DNA of 6,831 nucleotides, from the NCBI GenBank assembly GCA_026397695.1, contig JAPLUJ010000550.1, forward strand, positions 1 through 6,831, given 5' to 3'. The DNA comes from Verrucomicrobiota bacterium. GTDB lineage: Bacteria > Verrucomicrobiota > Verrucomicrobiia > Verrucomicrobiales > Akkermansiaceae. Of this stretch, positions 6,623-6,831 are shown piece by piece (position 1 is the first letter of the stretch; each line of letters starts with the position of its first letter). The position numbers were made by a program, and so were the translations under genes. The notes under the pieces are model-generated. The model was not told where the DNA came from. It searched no databases and was given only the letters and a program-made list of their open reading frames with translations.

Positions 6623-6831
6623 TCACGGCGCTTGGAACACCGTGAACAGATGCCGGATTTCATCGTCGATTTCCTCCTCGGAGGTGACGGTTTCCGCGAT
6701 GGAGCGGCGCAGCGCCCCGCGGAAACCCTGCCGCAGGCGATGGGCGGCGGCCTTGACCGCTCCTTCGGTGAGGCCGTGACGGGCGGCGATTTCGTCATAG
6801 GCGGCCATTGTGGCATCGAGGCTGATGAGTC
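6623..6831 (-). CDS. ECF-like RNA polymerase sigma factor, C-terminal part (start beyond right edge)
   Basis: About 68 C-terminal codons are visible and the frame stays open to the window edge. The segment has the sigma region 4 helix-turn-helix pattern that reads the -35 element: YDEIAARHGLTEGAVK followed by AAHRLRQGFRGALR. It ends in an acidic tail (TSEEEIDDEIRHLF). The pattern 'EIA...G.(T/S)EGAVK.A.HRLR..F' and the tail 'E(I/L)RHL' are what I know from ECF-like sigma factors of planctomycetes and verrucomicrobia, some groups of which sit beside Ser/Thr kinase genes. Here the gene converges on the kinase, with 4 bases between the two stop codons. An ATG at 6806-6808 exists in frame but falls inside the conserved domain, so it is not the real start. 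A different region-4-like HTH regulator is possible but less likely. Confidence 0.8.
   Translation of the reverse strand, partial: LISLDATMAAYDEIAARHGLTEGAVKAAAHRLRQGFRGALRRSIAETVTSEEEIDDEIRHLFTVFQAP

Noticed and set aside
5953..6816. A 287-codon minus-strand open frame spanning the kinase 3' end and the sigma gene
   Set aside because: It is antisense to the WD40 region and in another frame than the sigma-factor homology. Its Pro/Arg/Ser-rich translation has no family resemblance.
1..6831. CRISPR arrays, tRNA or rRNA genes, transposases, toxin-antitoxin pairs
   Set aside because: No spaced repeat array, no cloverleaf or rRNA-like stretch, and no such protein families were recognised on either strand.

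Overview
The window looks like chromosomal DNA from a Verrucomicrobiota-type bacterium, or a close relative in the PVC group. This is inferred from family resemblance. The pointers are a very large zinc-ribbon/Hanks-kinase/WD40 transmembrane protein of the kind expanded in that group, an ECF-like sigma factor next to it, a secreted-style ankyrin protein, and a GC-rich palindromic intergenic repeat whose chance translation reads GQDARAT, a sequence I associate with these genomes. No taxonomic marker gene is present, so this is a moderate-confidence assignment.

Layout. (1) Bases 1-96 show no supportable feature. (2) Bases 97-2211, minus strand, carry a long ankyrin-repeat protein of about 19 repeats. 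Its reading frame starts without a signal peptide, but the DNA just upstream encodes a convincing signal peptide in another frame, so the 5' end looks frameshifted. (3) Bases 2212-3270 hold no intact large gene. They contain the orphan signal-peptide segment (2195-2281), a 95-base nested palindromic element (2340-2434), a 75-codon minus-strand ORF that is essentially only the N-terminal zinc ribbon of a kinase (2467-2694), and a radical-SAM/B12-binding-type pseudogene that keeps only its two ends (2733-3049). Bases 3066-3270 show nothing convincing. (4) Bases 3271-6618, plus strand, encode an apparently intact 1115-residue Ser/Thr protein kinase: zinc ribbon, kinase domain, one membrane helix, then a WD40-like propeller region. 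(5) Bases 6623-6831, minus strand, hold the C-terminal end of an ECF-like sigma factor whose start lies beyond the right edge. Its stop codon is 4 bases from the kinase stop codon.

How the parts relate. The kinase and sigma factor form a convergent pair. In planctomycetes and verrucomicrobia some ECF groups are genomically linked to Ser/Thr kinases, so a signalling link is plausible, but the head-to-head-stop arrangement rules out a simple shared operon. The minus-strand stretch from 3049 down to about 2195 reads as a decayed gene neighbourhood: three successive damaged units (radical-SAM remnant, kinase N-terminal stub, ankyrin gene with broken 5' end) with a palindromic repeat among them. 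I see no clear new defence or mobile system. The most informative features are this decay tract and the repeat element inside it.
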